DNA from: Oenanthe sinensis
Taxonomy: Eukaryota > Streptophyta > Magnoliopsida > Apiales > Apiaceae
NCBI GenBank assembly: GCA_028671895.1
Contig: JAPMAC010000207.1
Coordinates: forward strand, 6,696,001 to 6,760,000
Direction: 5' to 3'
DNA length: 64,000 nucleotides
This document shows positions 46,721 through 57,341 of the stretch, piece by piece (position 1 is the first letter of the stretch; each line of letters opens with the position of its first letter). A model generated the notes under the pieces. It saw only the letters and a list, made by a program, of their open reading frames with translations. It had not been told where the DNA came from and ran no database searches. A program made the position numbers and the translations under genes.

Positions 46721-49132
46721 CTAAGTTGAGCCACTTGTCACCATCCCTAATTCAGAAACCAGTCTCTTAAATGTTGCTTCAGGCAAGGGCTTAGTGAATA
46801 TATCTGCTAATTGTTGATCTGTAGGAATAAAATGTAATTCAATTGTTCCTTCCTCCACATGTTCCCTTATGAAGTGATATCTGATACTGATGTGTTTTGT
46901 CAGAGAATGCTGGACTGGATTTCCTGTCATTACAATAGCACTTTGGTTATCACAATAAATAGGAATTTTTGAAAATTTCAAACCATAGTCTAACAATTGA
47001 TTTCTCATCCATAAGATCTGTGCACAGCAGCTTCCAGCAGCTATATATTCAGCCTCTGCAGTTGATGTTGAAATGGATTTCTGCTTTTTGCTTTGCCATG
47101 ACACAAGTCTTCCACCTAAAAATTGACAACTGCCACTTGTGCTTTTCCTGTCAATCTTGCATCCTGCATAGTCAGCATCTGAATAGCCTATCAATTTGAA
47201 ATCAGACTCCCTAGGATACCATAAGCCAAGATAAGCAGTGCCCTTGAGATATCTGAAAATCCTTTTCACAGCAATTAAATGAGGTGCTCTTGGATTTGCT
47301 TGAAATCTAGCACACAGACATGTGGCAAACATGATGTCTGGTCTACTTGCAGTCAAATAAAGTAGAGAACCAATCATTCCTCTGTATGCTGTAATATCAA
47401 CAGGTTCTCCAGTGTCTTGATCAAGTTTTGTTACAGTAGCCATGGGAGTTGTAGCAGATGCAGAATCTTGCATTTGAAATTTAGTGAGTAGATTCTTTGT
47501 GTATTTAGACTGATTAATGAAAATACCTTCTTCAGTCTGTTTCACTTGTAAACCTAGAAAATAACTCAATTTTCCCATCATACTCATTTGATACCTGGAC
47601 TGCATTAGCTTTGAAAATCTTTCACAGAGTTTCTCATTAGTGGAACCAAATATAATATCATCAACATATATTTGAACCAATAATAAATCCTTACCTTGAG
47701 TTCTATAAAACAAGGTTTTATCAATTGTTCCTCTGGTGAAACCATTTTCAAGTAAGAATAGAGCCAGAGTTTCATACCAGGCCCTTGGTGCTTGCTTTAG
47801 TCCATATAGAGCTTTATCCAGTCTGTAGACATGATTTGGATATTTTGTATTGACAAAGCCAGGTGGTTGTTCTACATAGACTTCTTCTTCAAGTTCACCA
47901 TTTAAAAATGCACTTTTAACATCCATCTGGTAGACCTTGAATTTCTTATGAGCAGCATAAGCAAGAAAAATTCTGATTGCCTCAAGTCTAGCTACAGGTG
48001 CATAGGTTTCATCATAATCAATCCCCTCCTGTTTAGAATAACCTTTGGCCACCAGTCTTGCTTTGTTTCTTGTAATTATTCCATCAGAGTCTGTCTTGTT
48101 TCTGAATACCCATTTTGTGCCAACAATAGATCTGTTCTTTGGCCTTGGAACTAGGGTCCAAACTTCATTCCTTTCAAACTCATTCAATTCTTCCTGCATT
48201 GCAGTAATCCAATCTGCATCTTTCAAAGCATCTTCAACCTTCTTTGGTTCTGTTTGCGAAAGAAAACTATGAAATAGACATTCATTCTGAGTAGCTTTTC
48301 TTGTTTTTATTCCACTTTCCAGATCACCTATAATTAAATCAGGTGTGTGATCTTTGGTCCATTTCCTTGGATGTGGAAAGTTTCTTGAACTAGATGCTCC
48401 CCCATGATCTGTGCCTTCATAGAATGATCCTTCTGTAAATGCTGATCCTTCTCCTGAAGATGTGCTTCCATCAGTGTTTGATGACTCAGAGTTTAGGTAC
48501 TCAGAGTTTGAGTTATCAGAGATTGAGGTCTCAGACTTTGTGGTCTCAGAGTTTGAATGATCAGAGTTTAGGGTTTCAGAGTTTGTGTTGTTCAGAGTTT
48601 GGTCAGACTCTGATATTTCAATTACTGTGTTTTGATCTCCAATGTTAGTACTTGATTGATGTTGCTCCCCCTCAATATGTGCAGAATCTTCAATTTCTAT
48701 TTCAATCAATTCTGAATCAGAGTTTAAAGAATCAGAGATTACCTTACCAGAGTTTAGTTGAACAGAGTTTATTTTCTGGAGTTCATTCTCAAATCTTAGA
48801 GTTTCTTGTGCATCTTTATCATGTAACCCAGCTATCTTCCCTTCATCAAAAGAGACATTAATTGATTCCATGACTGTCCTTGTCCTTAAATTGAATATTT
48901 TGAATGCCCTTGAAGAGGTTTTAGAAGTTGTTGCATATCCAATAAAAATTCTTTCATCTGCTTTAAGTTCAAACTTCTTCAATTGTTCAGGATGTGTTTT
49001 GAGAATAAAACACTTGCATCCAAAAATGTGAAAGTACTTAACATTTGGCTTTCTTCCTTTCAAAGATTCATATGGAGTCATTCCATGTTTGTTTATTAAA
49101 GAACAATTCTGAGTAATGCATGCAGTGTTCAC
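46721..49132 (-). CDS. Pol of element F, part 2: integrase C-terminus, RT, RNase H
   Basis: An open frame of about 803 codons, in frame with part 1 but separated from it by a TAG. Residues 1-110 are the integrase C-terminal region (GMTPYESLKGRKPNVKYFHIFGCKC). Residues 120-250 are a hypervariable S/N/D/E-rich linker with many NSD and NSE triplets. RT spans about 320-565 with KARLVAKGYSKQEGIDYDETYAPVARL cores and catalytic YVDD at 489-492. RNase H spans about 645-790, with SDADYAG, STAEAEYIA and YCDNQSA intact, ending DIFTKPLPEATF. The listed start is not a true initiator; translation would come from Gag-Pol. This part looks catalytically complete. Confidence 0.9.
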   Translation of the reverse strand: MNTACITQNCSLINKHGMTPYESLKGRKPNVKYFHIFGCKCFILKTHPEQLKKFELKADERIFIGYATTSKTSSRAFKIFNLRTRTVMESINVSFDEGKIAGLHDKDAQETLRFENELQKINSVQLNSGKVISDSLNSDSELIEIEIEDSAHIEGEQHQSSTNIGDQNTVIEISESDQTLNNTNSETLNSDHSNSETTKSETSISDNSNSEYLNSESSNTDGSTSSGEGSAFTEGSFYEGTDHGGASSSRNFPHPRKWTKDHTPDLIIGDLESGIKTRKATQNECLFHSFLSQTEPKKVEDALKDADWITAMQEELNEFERNEVWTLVPRPKNRSIVGTKWVFRNKTDSDGIITRNKARLVAKGYSKQEGIDYDETYAPVARLEAIRIFLAYAAHKKFKVYQMDVKSAFLNGELEEEVYVEQPPGFVNTKYPNHVYRLDKALYGLKQAPRAWYETLALFLLENGFTRGTIDKTLFYRTQGKDLLLVQIYVDDIIFGSTNEKLCERFSKLMQSRYQMSMMGKLSYFLGLQVKQTEEGIFINQSKYTKNLLTKFQMQDSASATTPMATVTKLDQDTGEPVDITAYRGMIGSLLYLTASRPDIMFATCLCARFQANPRAPHLIAVKRIFRYLKGTAYLGLWYPRESDFKLIGYSDADYAGCKIDRKSTSGSCQFLGGRLVSWQSKKQKSISTSTAEAEYIAAGSCCAQILWMRNQLLDYGLKFSKIPIYCDNQSAIVMTGNPVQHSLTKHISIRYHFIREHVEEGTIELHFIPTDQQLADIFTKPLPEATFKRLVSELGMVTSGST

Positions 49133-50131
49133 GGCTTCTGCCTAAAAATAAGTAGGTAGCTTTGCTCCATCTAGCATTGTTCTAGCAGCTTCTATTAAAG
49201 TTCTGTTCTTTCTTTCAACTACACCATTTTGTTGAGGTGTGCCAGGTGCTGAGAATTGTTGAGTAATACCTTTTGTTGAGCAGAATTCCTCCATTATTGA
49301 GTTCTTAAACTCTGTTCCATTGTCACTCCTTAAATTCTTTACTTTGTGAGTTGATCCATTCTCAATCATTGCAATATGATCAATGATTGTTTCTGTAGTT
49401 TCATCCTTCTTGTGCAAAAAGTACACCCAAGTAAATCTAGTGAAATCATCAACTATTACCAGAGTGTATTTCTTCTTTCCAATGGACATGACATTGACTG
49501 GACCAAATAAGTCAAGATGCAATAGATGAAAAGGTTGATCAATTGAATTTTCAGTTTTGCTCTTGAAAGATGTCTTCTTTTGTTTGGCCTTTTGACATGA
49601 ATTACAGAGTCCATCAGGATGAAATTGAACTTTTGGAAGACCTCTAACTAGGTCCTTCTTTATCAATTCATTAATGTTTCCAAAGTTCAGATGACACAAC
49701 TTTTTGTGCCAATTCCAGCTTTCCATTGGTGATGCCTTTCCAAGTAGACAGGTTAAGGAACCATTAGAATTAATATCCAAGCTAGCTTCAAATAAATTGT
49801 TATGTCTGTGGCCAATAAGAACTATTTTTCCATTTTTCTTGCTTTTCACTTCACAATGAGTTCCATGAAATTCCACATAATAATCTTTGTCTGTCATTTG
49901 ACTCACACTTAGCAGATTATGTTTGAGTCCTTTAACCAGAGCTACTTTCTCAATGATGACATTTCCAATCACTATGTTGCCATGTCCCAGTGTTCTTCCT
50001 ATGTTGCCATCTCCATAAGATACTGCTGGGCCAGCCTTCTCCTCAAACTCTGAAAGCAGGGATTTATTTCCAGTCATATGTGCAGAATATCCACTATCAA
50101 TCACTAGAATGTTCTTCCTGTTTCCCTGCAA
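49133..50131 (-). pseudogene. Pol of element F, part 1: protease and integrase core, ends at TAG
   Basis: Residues 1-329 run from the gag-pol junction. The protease active site reads DSGYSAHMTG (residues 12-21), with Tyr in place of the usual Cys after DSG. The integrase zinc finger is intact (H142, H147, C176, C179), as is the catalytic D207, D270, E306, with the D35E spacing exact. The frame ends at a TAG directly after LPTYF, where copia integrases have Trp (FWAEAVNTA), and AEAV then follows in frame. The frame differs from that of the end of gag, as in E. Confidence 0.9.
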
Positions 50132-50145
50132 TCAGTAAATGCAAT

Positions 50146-52360
50146 TTAATTAGTAGTTATGGGGACCCAAACTAGTTTGGGTCCTTTCTTTGAAAACTTG
50201 TTAACTTTTGCAGCAGAAGTTCTTTTGTCAGAGTTTGTGTTAACAGAGTTTACATGATCAGAGTTAGCATTTACAGAGTTTGTACTGTCAGAGTTTACAC
50301 TCCTTTTATCAGTCTTTATCACATATTTTTGCTTAACAGTATGTTTTGGAGAATTACTCATTTGAGGTTGTGGTTTATAAGAATTGTAATACAAATTATG
50401 ATAATCTTTGCATTTATAAATAGAATGCCATAAACTACCACAGTGAAAACAGGGATTTGATCTTGTTTGTTTTCTAGCCTCAAACCCAGGTTTTTCAGGT
50501 TCTTTCTTTTTCTTTTGTTTGCAGTCAATAGCAAGATGATTAGAATTACCACAAGTAAAACAGGTTTTCCTAGGAGCATCAGGGATATTCATGTAGTTAT
50601 TCTCCTTAGTAATTCCTACTTTTCCATTCCTATTTCTTTTCACCTTTTTAGCTTTATTAGTGACTGCCTTCAACTTTTCTTTAAGTTGCTTCTGTGAAAG
50701 TAATCCTATATTTATCTTTTTAGAATCTGGCACACCATTGTTTTTAGAGCATTCAGGGAGAGTTTTCTTATAATCATTAGCTCTAACAAACTTCACAGGT
50801 TTAGTCAATGTTCCTTTTTTGTGTGAATTAGTGTGAAATTCTTTATCGGATTCATAACCTAGGGCAGATGTCCAATTCTTTTCAGAAAGCATTTGTTGGA
50901 CCTTCTTACCAGAGTTTGTCCAAACTCTGAAGGTCTCTTTTTCCTTAGCTATCTCAGTTTTCAAATATGTGACTTGTATTTCCAACTGAGTTTGCATGTG
51001 TACAAGTTCAGTTTCAAGAAAGTCATTCCTAGCATTCAGAGTCTGTATCTCAGATTTTAATCTTTCATTCTCAAGAGATTGTGACTTAAAGCTAACATGT
51101 AGATTTCTAAGAAAAGACTTTAATTCAAGAATATCTTCAGTATCAAAAGTGAAAACAGAGTTTGGTACCTTTTCAGAGTTTAAGATGGGAGACTCAGAGT
51201 TTGCCATGAGAGCATAGTTAGTTTCTTCTTCTGAGTCTGAGGAATCCATCCAATCTTTCTTTGATATGATGAGAGCTTTCCCAGATTCCTTGCTTCTGCA
51301 CTCAGTAGCAAAATGTCCCATCTTGTTGCACTTGTAACACTTGACTTTTGATTTATCAAGAGTTTTTGATTTTCCATCTCTATCTTCTCTTTTTCTGAAT
51401 TTGTCTTTCTTGTCTGACTCACTATGCTTCTTCTGATAGTTTCCTTGCTTCTTAATTTTTTTTGTATTTCTTGAAGCTTTTGACAAACATAGCAAACATC
51501 TCCATCACGTCAGAGTCTGAAGAATTATCAGAGTTTTCATCAGAGTTTGCCTCAAACTCTAATTCACTGCTTTCTTTGATTACAGCTTTTCCTTTTCTTG
51601 TTGAGGCTTTAAGGACTTTTTCTGTATGTTCTTCAATCTGGGCCTCAACATTCAAAGCAATAGATTTTGCCTTGCTACTTTTTCTGTTTCTTCTTTGCTG
51701 TAACTCCAGATCATGAGTTTTCAATTTGCCATAAACTTCATCTAATGACATCTCATCCAAATCAGCCCTGTCTCTAATCAAGGATGTCTGCAGATCCCAT
51801 TCTTCTGGAAGAGCCCTCAGAAATTTGGTGTTTGAATCTTCATTGTCATATACTTTATCCACCAAAGCCAAGTTATTCAACAGAGTTAGAAATCTGTCAT
51901 AAATATCTGTGAGGGACTCATTCTGCTTAGCCTCAAAGTATTCATACTCTTGGATTAGAACAGATCTTCTATTTTTCTTTATCTCCTTGGTTCCTTGACA
52001 TTGAACCTCCAGTGCATCCCAGATTTCTTTGGCAGTTTTGCATGCTATTACCCTGTTGGACATTATAGAGTCAAGACTATTATGCAAAATATTTCTTACC
52101 TTTGCATCTTTCAAGACTTCCTGTTTTTCTTCATTGGTCCATTCTTTCTTGTCCTTTAAGGTGTAATACTCAAGGATTTGTCTTCCTTCCACAATCGTAG
52201 ATGGCACTAGTTTGGTTGGTAGATACTGTCATGTATGAATTCTGTCCAAATAATCAGGATCAGTTGCTTCCAAGAACATCATCATCTTCACCCTCCATGT
52301 AGGATATTCAGCCTTCTTCAATATAGGGATCCTGATGCTTTCATACTTGTTACCAGACAT
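50146..52360 (-). pseudogene. Gag of element F, one stop and one frame shift
   Basis: Starts MSGNKYESIRIPILKKAEYP at 52360, 36 bases after the primer binding site. Codon 44 is TGA (plus strand 52229-52231). The frame then continues with the UBN2-type core (EIWDALEVQCQGTKEIKKN, FLRALPEEWDLQT) to about 51470. There a run of eight A (minus strand) precedes a premature TAA, and the homologous reading continues in the next frame (51495-50146). That part has zinc knuckle CYKCNKMGHFATEC, a coiled-coil-like region, knuckle-like CFTCGNSNHLAIDC and CFHCGSLWHSIYKC, NSD repeats and the tail GPKLVWVPITTN. Gag forms the particle and binds RNA. Confidence 0.9.
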
Positions 52361-52396
52361 GATTATTTGATCTTTTTAAGTCGTAATTAACTGCCT

Positions 52397-52408
52397 GCTC
52401 TGATACCA
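52397..52408 (-). other. Primer binding site of element F (tRNA-iMet)
   Basis: The minus strand reads TGGTATCAGAGC two bases after the 5' LTR. The Gag ATG follows only 36 bases further on, so this element has almost no leader, unlike D. Confidence 0.93.
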
Positions 52409-52410
52409 AT

Positions 52411-52905
52411 TGTTTCCCAGAATAATCGATTATGAACACAAGTATATAGAATGGAATACTGTTTTGTATTATTAATGATCTCGAATACAAAACTCTCTCA
52501 AGAAAATAATGTTCTTAAGAGCTGCTAGGTTATATATCTATTGCTTAATGAATTCAACATTGAATTATAACCTATCTCTGTGTTTATATAGACACAGCTA
52601 CAAATACAATTACAAAACAGATTATGATAAGAATAGCTTTAATAAGGTAATTAGACTTGCACTTGAATTCCTTCTTACTATCCAAATCAGACTCTGATTT
52701 GTCTGTTTCCTTTTCTGGTAGACTCTGAAGCTAAACTCTGTCGATCTGTCATTCTCTGATTTGAGTATTCTCTGTTAGAGTAAACTCTGATTGAGTATTC
52801 TCTGATAGAGTAAACTCTGACCGACAGCTTCCTTAAACTCTGATGACGTCAGCATAAACTCTGTTTAGTATTCTCTGACAATTATCAGTGTTTGCATTCC
52901 TAACA
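52411..52905 (-). repeat. 5' LTR of element F (495 bp)
   Basis: Twin of 40905-41399 with three differences found by eye. Same motif-rich 3' half on the plus strand (52690-52885). Confidence 0.95.
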
Positions 52906-55460
52906 TATGTCATAGAACTGATTGTGTAGCTTACTCAGAAAAAAGAAATGAATAAATTGAAAAGATAGAACAGAAGTTATAGGCTCTGGAGTGGGCCTGA
53001 TTTCACATGTCATGTTGCAGAAGTGCCGGCTTTAAATGAATACTGGGAATTTTGTAGGACTGATTTGGCATTGAATTTTGGAAAGGTTATAGCCCAAAGT
53101 ATCTCGAATTCTCAGAAAAAGGAACTAGCTGATTTGGATTTTATGGTAAAAAGTTATTCAATTTATATCAAACGTAACTCAGAAAATTATGTTTCTCAGA
53201 TTTTTTGATGTAATAGAAGTCATAGTTTGTAAGATTTAACGACTTGATTATTTGAAGGTCCAAGATACAATTTGTAGATTCTATATTATTTATATACTTG
53301 TAAATTGGTGATAAGCAGATCTGTAGAATTGGAAATATAACTGATTCATCAAGACTTATATGAATTATAGGAGTATTAATTATTGAGCCTATGTTTTATT
53401 TTTGTTCACGAATATGTGTTTGTATGCTGGTGTGTATAGCTAGTTTCCTGGTAGCAGCTTCATGGTTGGTTATAGTAGTTTTGTTAAGTTTAATTGTTGT
53501 TTGATTCACCGAAAAGTCTTACCGCCCATTGGATTAATTTGAAAACCTTGATGCTGTTTTCGTTTGAAAGTACTGATGCTTGACTTGTCTGATTAAATGG
53601 TTTAGTCGTGTGTGTTGGCTTACTCTTCAACCTTCCGGTGACCCTTTGGTTAAAATGGGGTTAATCTTTAAAATCTCTGACTTCTACTCTTTAAATTATT
53701 TTTGGAATAAAAATCAATTTCATCTTCTAAAATTAGTTCTAATTCCAAAATTATTTCTAAAAATTATTTTTATTTCGAAAAATGTTTTAAAAATTAAAAT
53801 AAATTAGTTTTGCTTCAAAATTGATTTAGTTTAATTATTTTAATTTATTTAGATAATAATTTAATTAATCTAAATTGATTGGTTAATTTATTTTAATCAA
53901 TTAAATATTATTTAAAAATAATTGAAAATAATTGGATTTAATTATATCGAGAAATAAAAATGATTTATTTATTTTTAAATATTTATTTAATAATCCCTTT
54001 ACCCGTTGTAAATGCAACCAATTGGTTTGAGACCCTAAAAATAATCGAAAAATTCTAAAAATAGTATCAATTGCCTAATTTATTTATAAACCCGGATTAA
54101 TATTTTATTAAATATTTTGGGATCCAATTATTATCCGGAGTGGATAATAATGGTCCACTTTGGCTCAAATAATATTTTAGAGTCAACTTTTATTTATTTG
54201 ACTACTCTTTTATTTATGAGTCTTATCTGTTATATGATTTATGTGTCTATTTACCTGCTAATGGATGTTACTTGTTTATTTATTATTATTTGGTGTTCGT
54301 TATGGATACAACGCATGGGTAGACACTAAAATATAAAATAGAACATTTTATTTGTAGATACGAACAGAGTACTAGTTAGAAGGGCAGTGTAGCGTCTCAT
54401 TTCTAGCTTTTAGGACAGCTTCTATACATGCAAGTATTTTCTCCTTGATCATCCTAAACACTTTTGTTTTACTGTTTTAGTTATTCATATCATGATAAAT
54501 AGTTATTGTTCAGAACTATTTATGATTCCTATTTTATTCTATGTATTAGAGTTACTTGTTATTCGTACTCTGAATATTGGAAGATGATTATAATAAACTC
54601 ATCATATCCAGTGAATTATTGTATAAATAACAAGGATATGGTCTGTAGTTGAAACTAAGCATACCTTATTTTATTTGGGGTTGCTTTATTGGATTGAAAT
54701 TCTAGTATAAGAGGATTTGAAACAATAGTCCATCATTTGTTGATGAGGATATGATAATCAATCCATCTTCCTAGGCTAACATTACTTGCCTATTTTGGTA
54801 CCTATATTTTGAGAATACTTGTTATAACTATGGGTATAGAAATGTACCGATAGGATATAAAGAGGTCATATTGCTTTTAGAGTGATCAGGGAGCAATATT
54901 GTTTATTTATGTTATCCAATCCATATTCCTGTGTGGCTATTATATATTGATTTTGAGCAGTTGATTTATTTTGATGACATACTATTCAGTTTTTATAATA
55001 AACTATTTCATATACCGTTCTTTATACAGATCTTATATTCTTGTTCTAATTCTATTATTCATATATTTGCTGAGCATTTATTTGGCTCACTCTTGTTTTT
55101 TTTTATCTAAATCATGTCAGGCTGTCAGTATGAGCCATTTCAGCAGTTCTAGCAAGCCTAGCGAGAGATAGGTGTCGGAACCGCTCACTTCTCGGGCCTC
55201 TTAGGTATTTAGTTGTTTTAGTATGTCTGTAGATAGTGTTTGTAATAAAACTGAACCTAAACTTAAAATCTATCTAAAATTATGAATATGAGTTTGTGGA
55301 TTAGTAGTGGGTTTGTAATAAAGTATTTGGATTTACTTTTAGTTTTCGGCTGCTTGATTTCATACTATAATCTATTTGCGATCGTTGGTTATTGGCGGGT
55401 CAGTGTGTCTCTGTTTTATTATAGTGTGTCTCTGTTTTATTATTTTATTGTTGTTATTGG

Positions 55461-55504
55461 TTGGTGACCTCCAAATCTAGACCCCAGATTTGGAGGACGT
55501 TACA
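55461..55504. other. Terminal hairpin of element H
   Basis: CTCCAAATCT and AGATTTGGAG form a perfect 10-bp stem with a 7-base loop, ending 9 bases before the terminus CGTTACA. The start of H (TGTAACG) is the inverse of its end (CGTTACA). Confidence 0.85.
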
Positions 55505-55509
55505 TTATA

Positions 55510-56189
55510 ATCAGGGCTAAAGTACAATAAATAAATTAAATACGTTTAGATTTTTAATATTCATAACAATTGAACTAGATTGATTTTTTATAAACAAGTA
55601 TATATACACATTTATATGAATGTGTTTATACAAACATAATTATTTTAATTATTTTTTTATATCTTACATACTACCTAGTGCCTCTTTAATATTTGTTTTA
55701 ATGTGTGTAATTTTTTTATAGCATAATTTTTATTTTTTAATATTAAAAATAACTGAATTAAAAAAAGTTTTACAAATAAGTGTACATAAATATTCATTTA
55801 TATGAATATGTTTATAGAAACATAATCATTTTTGTACTTTTTGAATAACTGTTTATTTGTTTTGGTGGGTAAATTTTTTATATATGTACAACTAAAATAA
55901 TAAATTTCATACTTATAAAACTCTCACGACATGATGAGAAGAGTTTTTTGAGTTTATATATACATGTATTTACACTTTTATCTGGAATTAACATTATTCA
56001 TTATTTTCAATACACCATTAATACAAGTAAGCATTGTTTAACGTAAAATAACTTATATTATGAACCAAACAAAAAACTTCTAAACATCTTATACAATGGA
56101 CCAGATGTAATATCACTTTATACTAAAACTAACTAACTACAATGTTTAATGAACAAAATAATATGCATTTCCGTCCGGTCCTAGAAGAA
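55510..56189. other. AT-rich stretch, probable body of a Helitron-like repeat
   Basis: No coding frame. Phrases such as ATTTATATGAATRTGTTTATA recur (about 55602 and 55797), with similar sequence near 39175 on the other side of H. It leads into the Helitron-like end at 56190-56215. Confidence 0.4.
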
Positions 56190-56215
56190 GGCCCATGCAC
56201 GGGCTATTAGACTAG
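56190..56215 (+). mobile_element. Helitron-like 3' terminus
   Basis: GGCCCATGCACGGGCT can fold into a short hairpin (one mismatch) at 56190-56205. It is followed after six bases by CTAG (56212-56215) and then T. Hairpin plus CTRR plus T is the 3' signature of plant Helitrons. I cannot identify the 5' TC end. Confidence 0.45.
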
Positions 56216-57341
56216 TTATATAATTAATAAAGTTAGAGTACATCGAACTCTCTCCCTTATATACGTTTAATGTTTGGTAATAATACTATCAAACTAGCAC
56301 AAATTTATTTCAATAAAGAGAAATTATAAAAATAATAATTTTAATTATATGATTAAATTTTATTTCAAAAAAAATTATATGATTAAATTTCTTTAATTTA
56401 TATACAAAAAAAGTATTTAAAAGAGTGAGTGTAATGAATTTCACCGATTCAAATCCATCATAAGAAACGACAAACATGTATGTTGAGTAAAAACAATATG
56501 GTATCCCTAATATACTAAAAGGAGATTTATAAATTAAATATTTAAAATGTAATAGTTTAAACAATAATATCAAATTAAAAAATTCAAACATTAATTATTT
56601 AAAAAACAGGGGAGTATTACTTAAAAACCATCGCCAGTTCGTAATGGTAAGCTATAGCATTTTTTTTTTTGAAAGGAATCGCTTGATTAAATATAGTATT
56701 TTTCGTCAAAAAAAAAAAATACTTCCTCCTACCGTTAAGTTTAATTTTATTTAATTTTTCAAATATTAAATTGATCAATTTTAACCGACGAATCGAATAT
56801 ATTATATAATTAATATAATTTCTTTAAAAATATCATTAAAAACTTTAACTAATCTATTTTATGTACCAAATTCTAAATTTATAAGATGATAAATGAATAA
56901 TTTTTATTTAATGATCAAATTTAGATTAATTTGATTTTTGAAAATCAAATAAGACAAAAATGATAAGAGTATAGCTTATGCTTGCAAATCCAAATTGGAT
57001 TTTAGAAGCCTACTCACGTACACCTCTCCTCGACTCAACATATGATTCCGCTGAAACATATAATTTTTCAAAAAAAAATCAGATTTTTATTTTCACAATT
57101 GCATTTCAATAATCATATTATCACCATACTACCACATTTACTCTAATGTTAGCATGGTCTTAAAATTTACAAACTTGTCATGGTATCTCATTAACGAAAT
57201 CTAAAATCCTATAGGTGCAGCTTCATCCCCGAATTTAAGATCTGAGGTTTGTAATCAACTAAATCAAATGATCGCCTCCGATGGGAGGAGAATAGGAATC
57301 AAAAGTCACCATTACAGGGCAGATTGGTAAGATATTGTCCA
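56216..57341. other. Intergenic, 3' flank of the EMB506 gene
   Basis: AT-rich, with homopolymer runs near 56660 and 56710. The part from about 57190 to 57341 is less AT-rich and probably holds the 3' UTR of the minus-strand gene. No other gene is visible. Confidence 0.6.

Larger units (their letters stand above)
40905..52905 (-). mobile_element. Copia element F, complete (12,001 bp)
   Basis: Two 495-bp LTRs (40905-41399 and 52411-52905) are flanked by the 5-bp duplication TATGT (40900-40904, 52906-52910). On the minus strand the order is 5' LTR, primer binding site (52397-52408), gag, protease, integrase, RT, RNase H, a 1505-codon extra ORF, PPT (about 41400-41415, ATTGGGGGAGAT) and 3' LTR. 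The LTRs differ at three places that I see (near 40951, 41197 and 41377). Lesions visible in gag-pol are a TGA, a one-base shift in an A8 run and a TAG. Copia-like domain order and RT/RNase H motifs are clear. A third ORF of this size is unusual for copia elements. Confidence 0.95.
39274..55504. mobile_element. Element H: solo LTR of about 4.2 kb, split by element F
   Basis: Starts TGTAACGACCGGG at 39274 and ends GGACGTTACA at 55504, flanked by a perfect 5-bp duplication TTATA (39269-39273 and 55505-55509). Without element F and its duplicated TATGT the length is 4225 bp. I see no internal coding region, no primer site and no second copy of the start, so a solo LTR left by recombination between two LTRs is the simplest reading; a large non-autonomous element is the alternative. 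The last 40 bases hold a perfect 10-bp inverted repeat (CTCCAAATCT / AGATTTGGAG). Short open frames within it (39539-39826, 53580-53807, 54971-55171 and others) are not convincing genes. The orientation of the parent element is not decided. Confidence 0.7.

Noticed and set aside
56310..56591. 93-codon minus-strand open frame
   Set aside because: Composition follows the local AT content and there is no motif. It overlaps direct AT-rich repeats.
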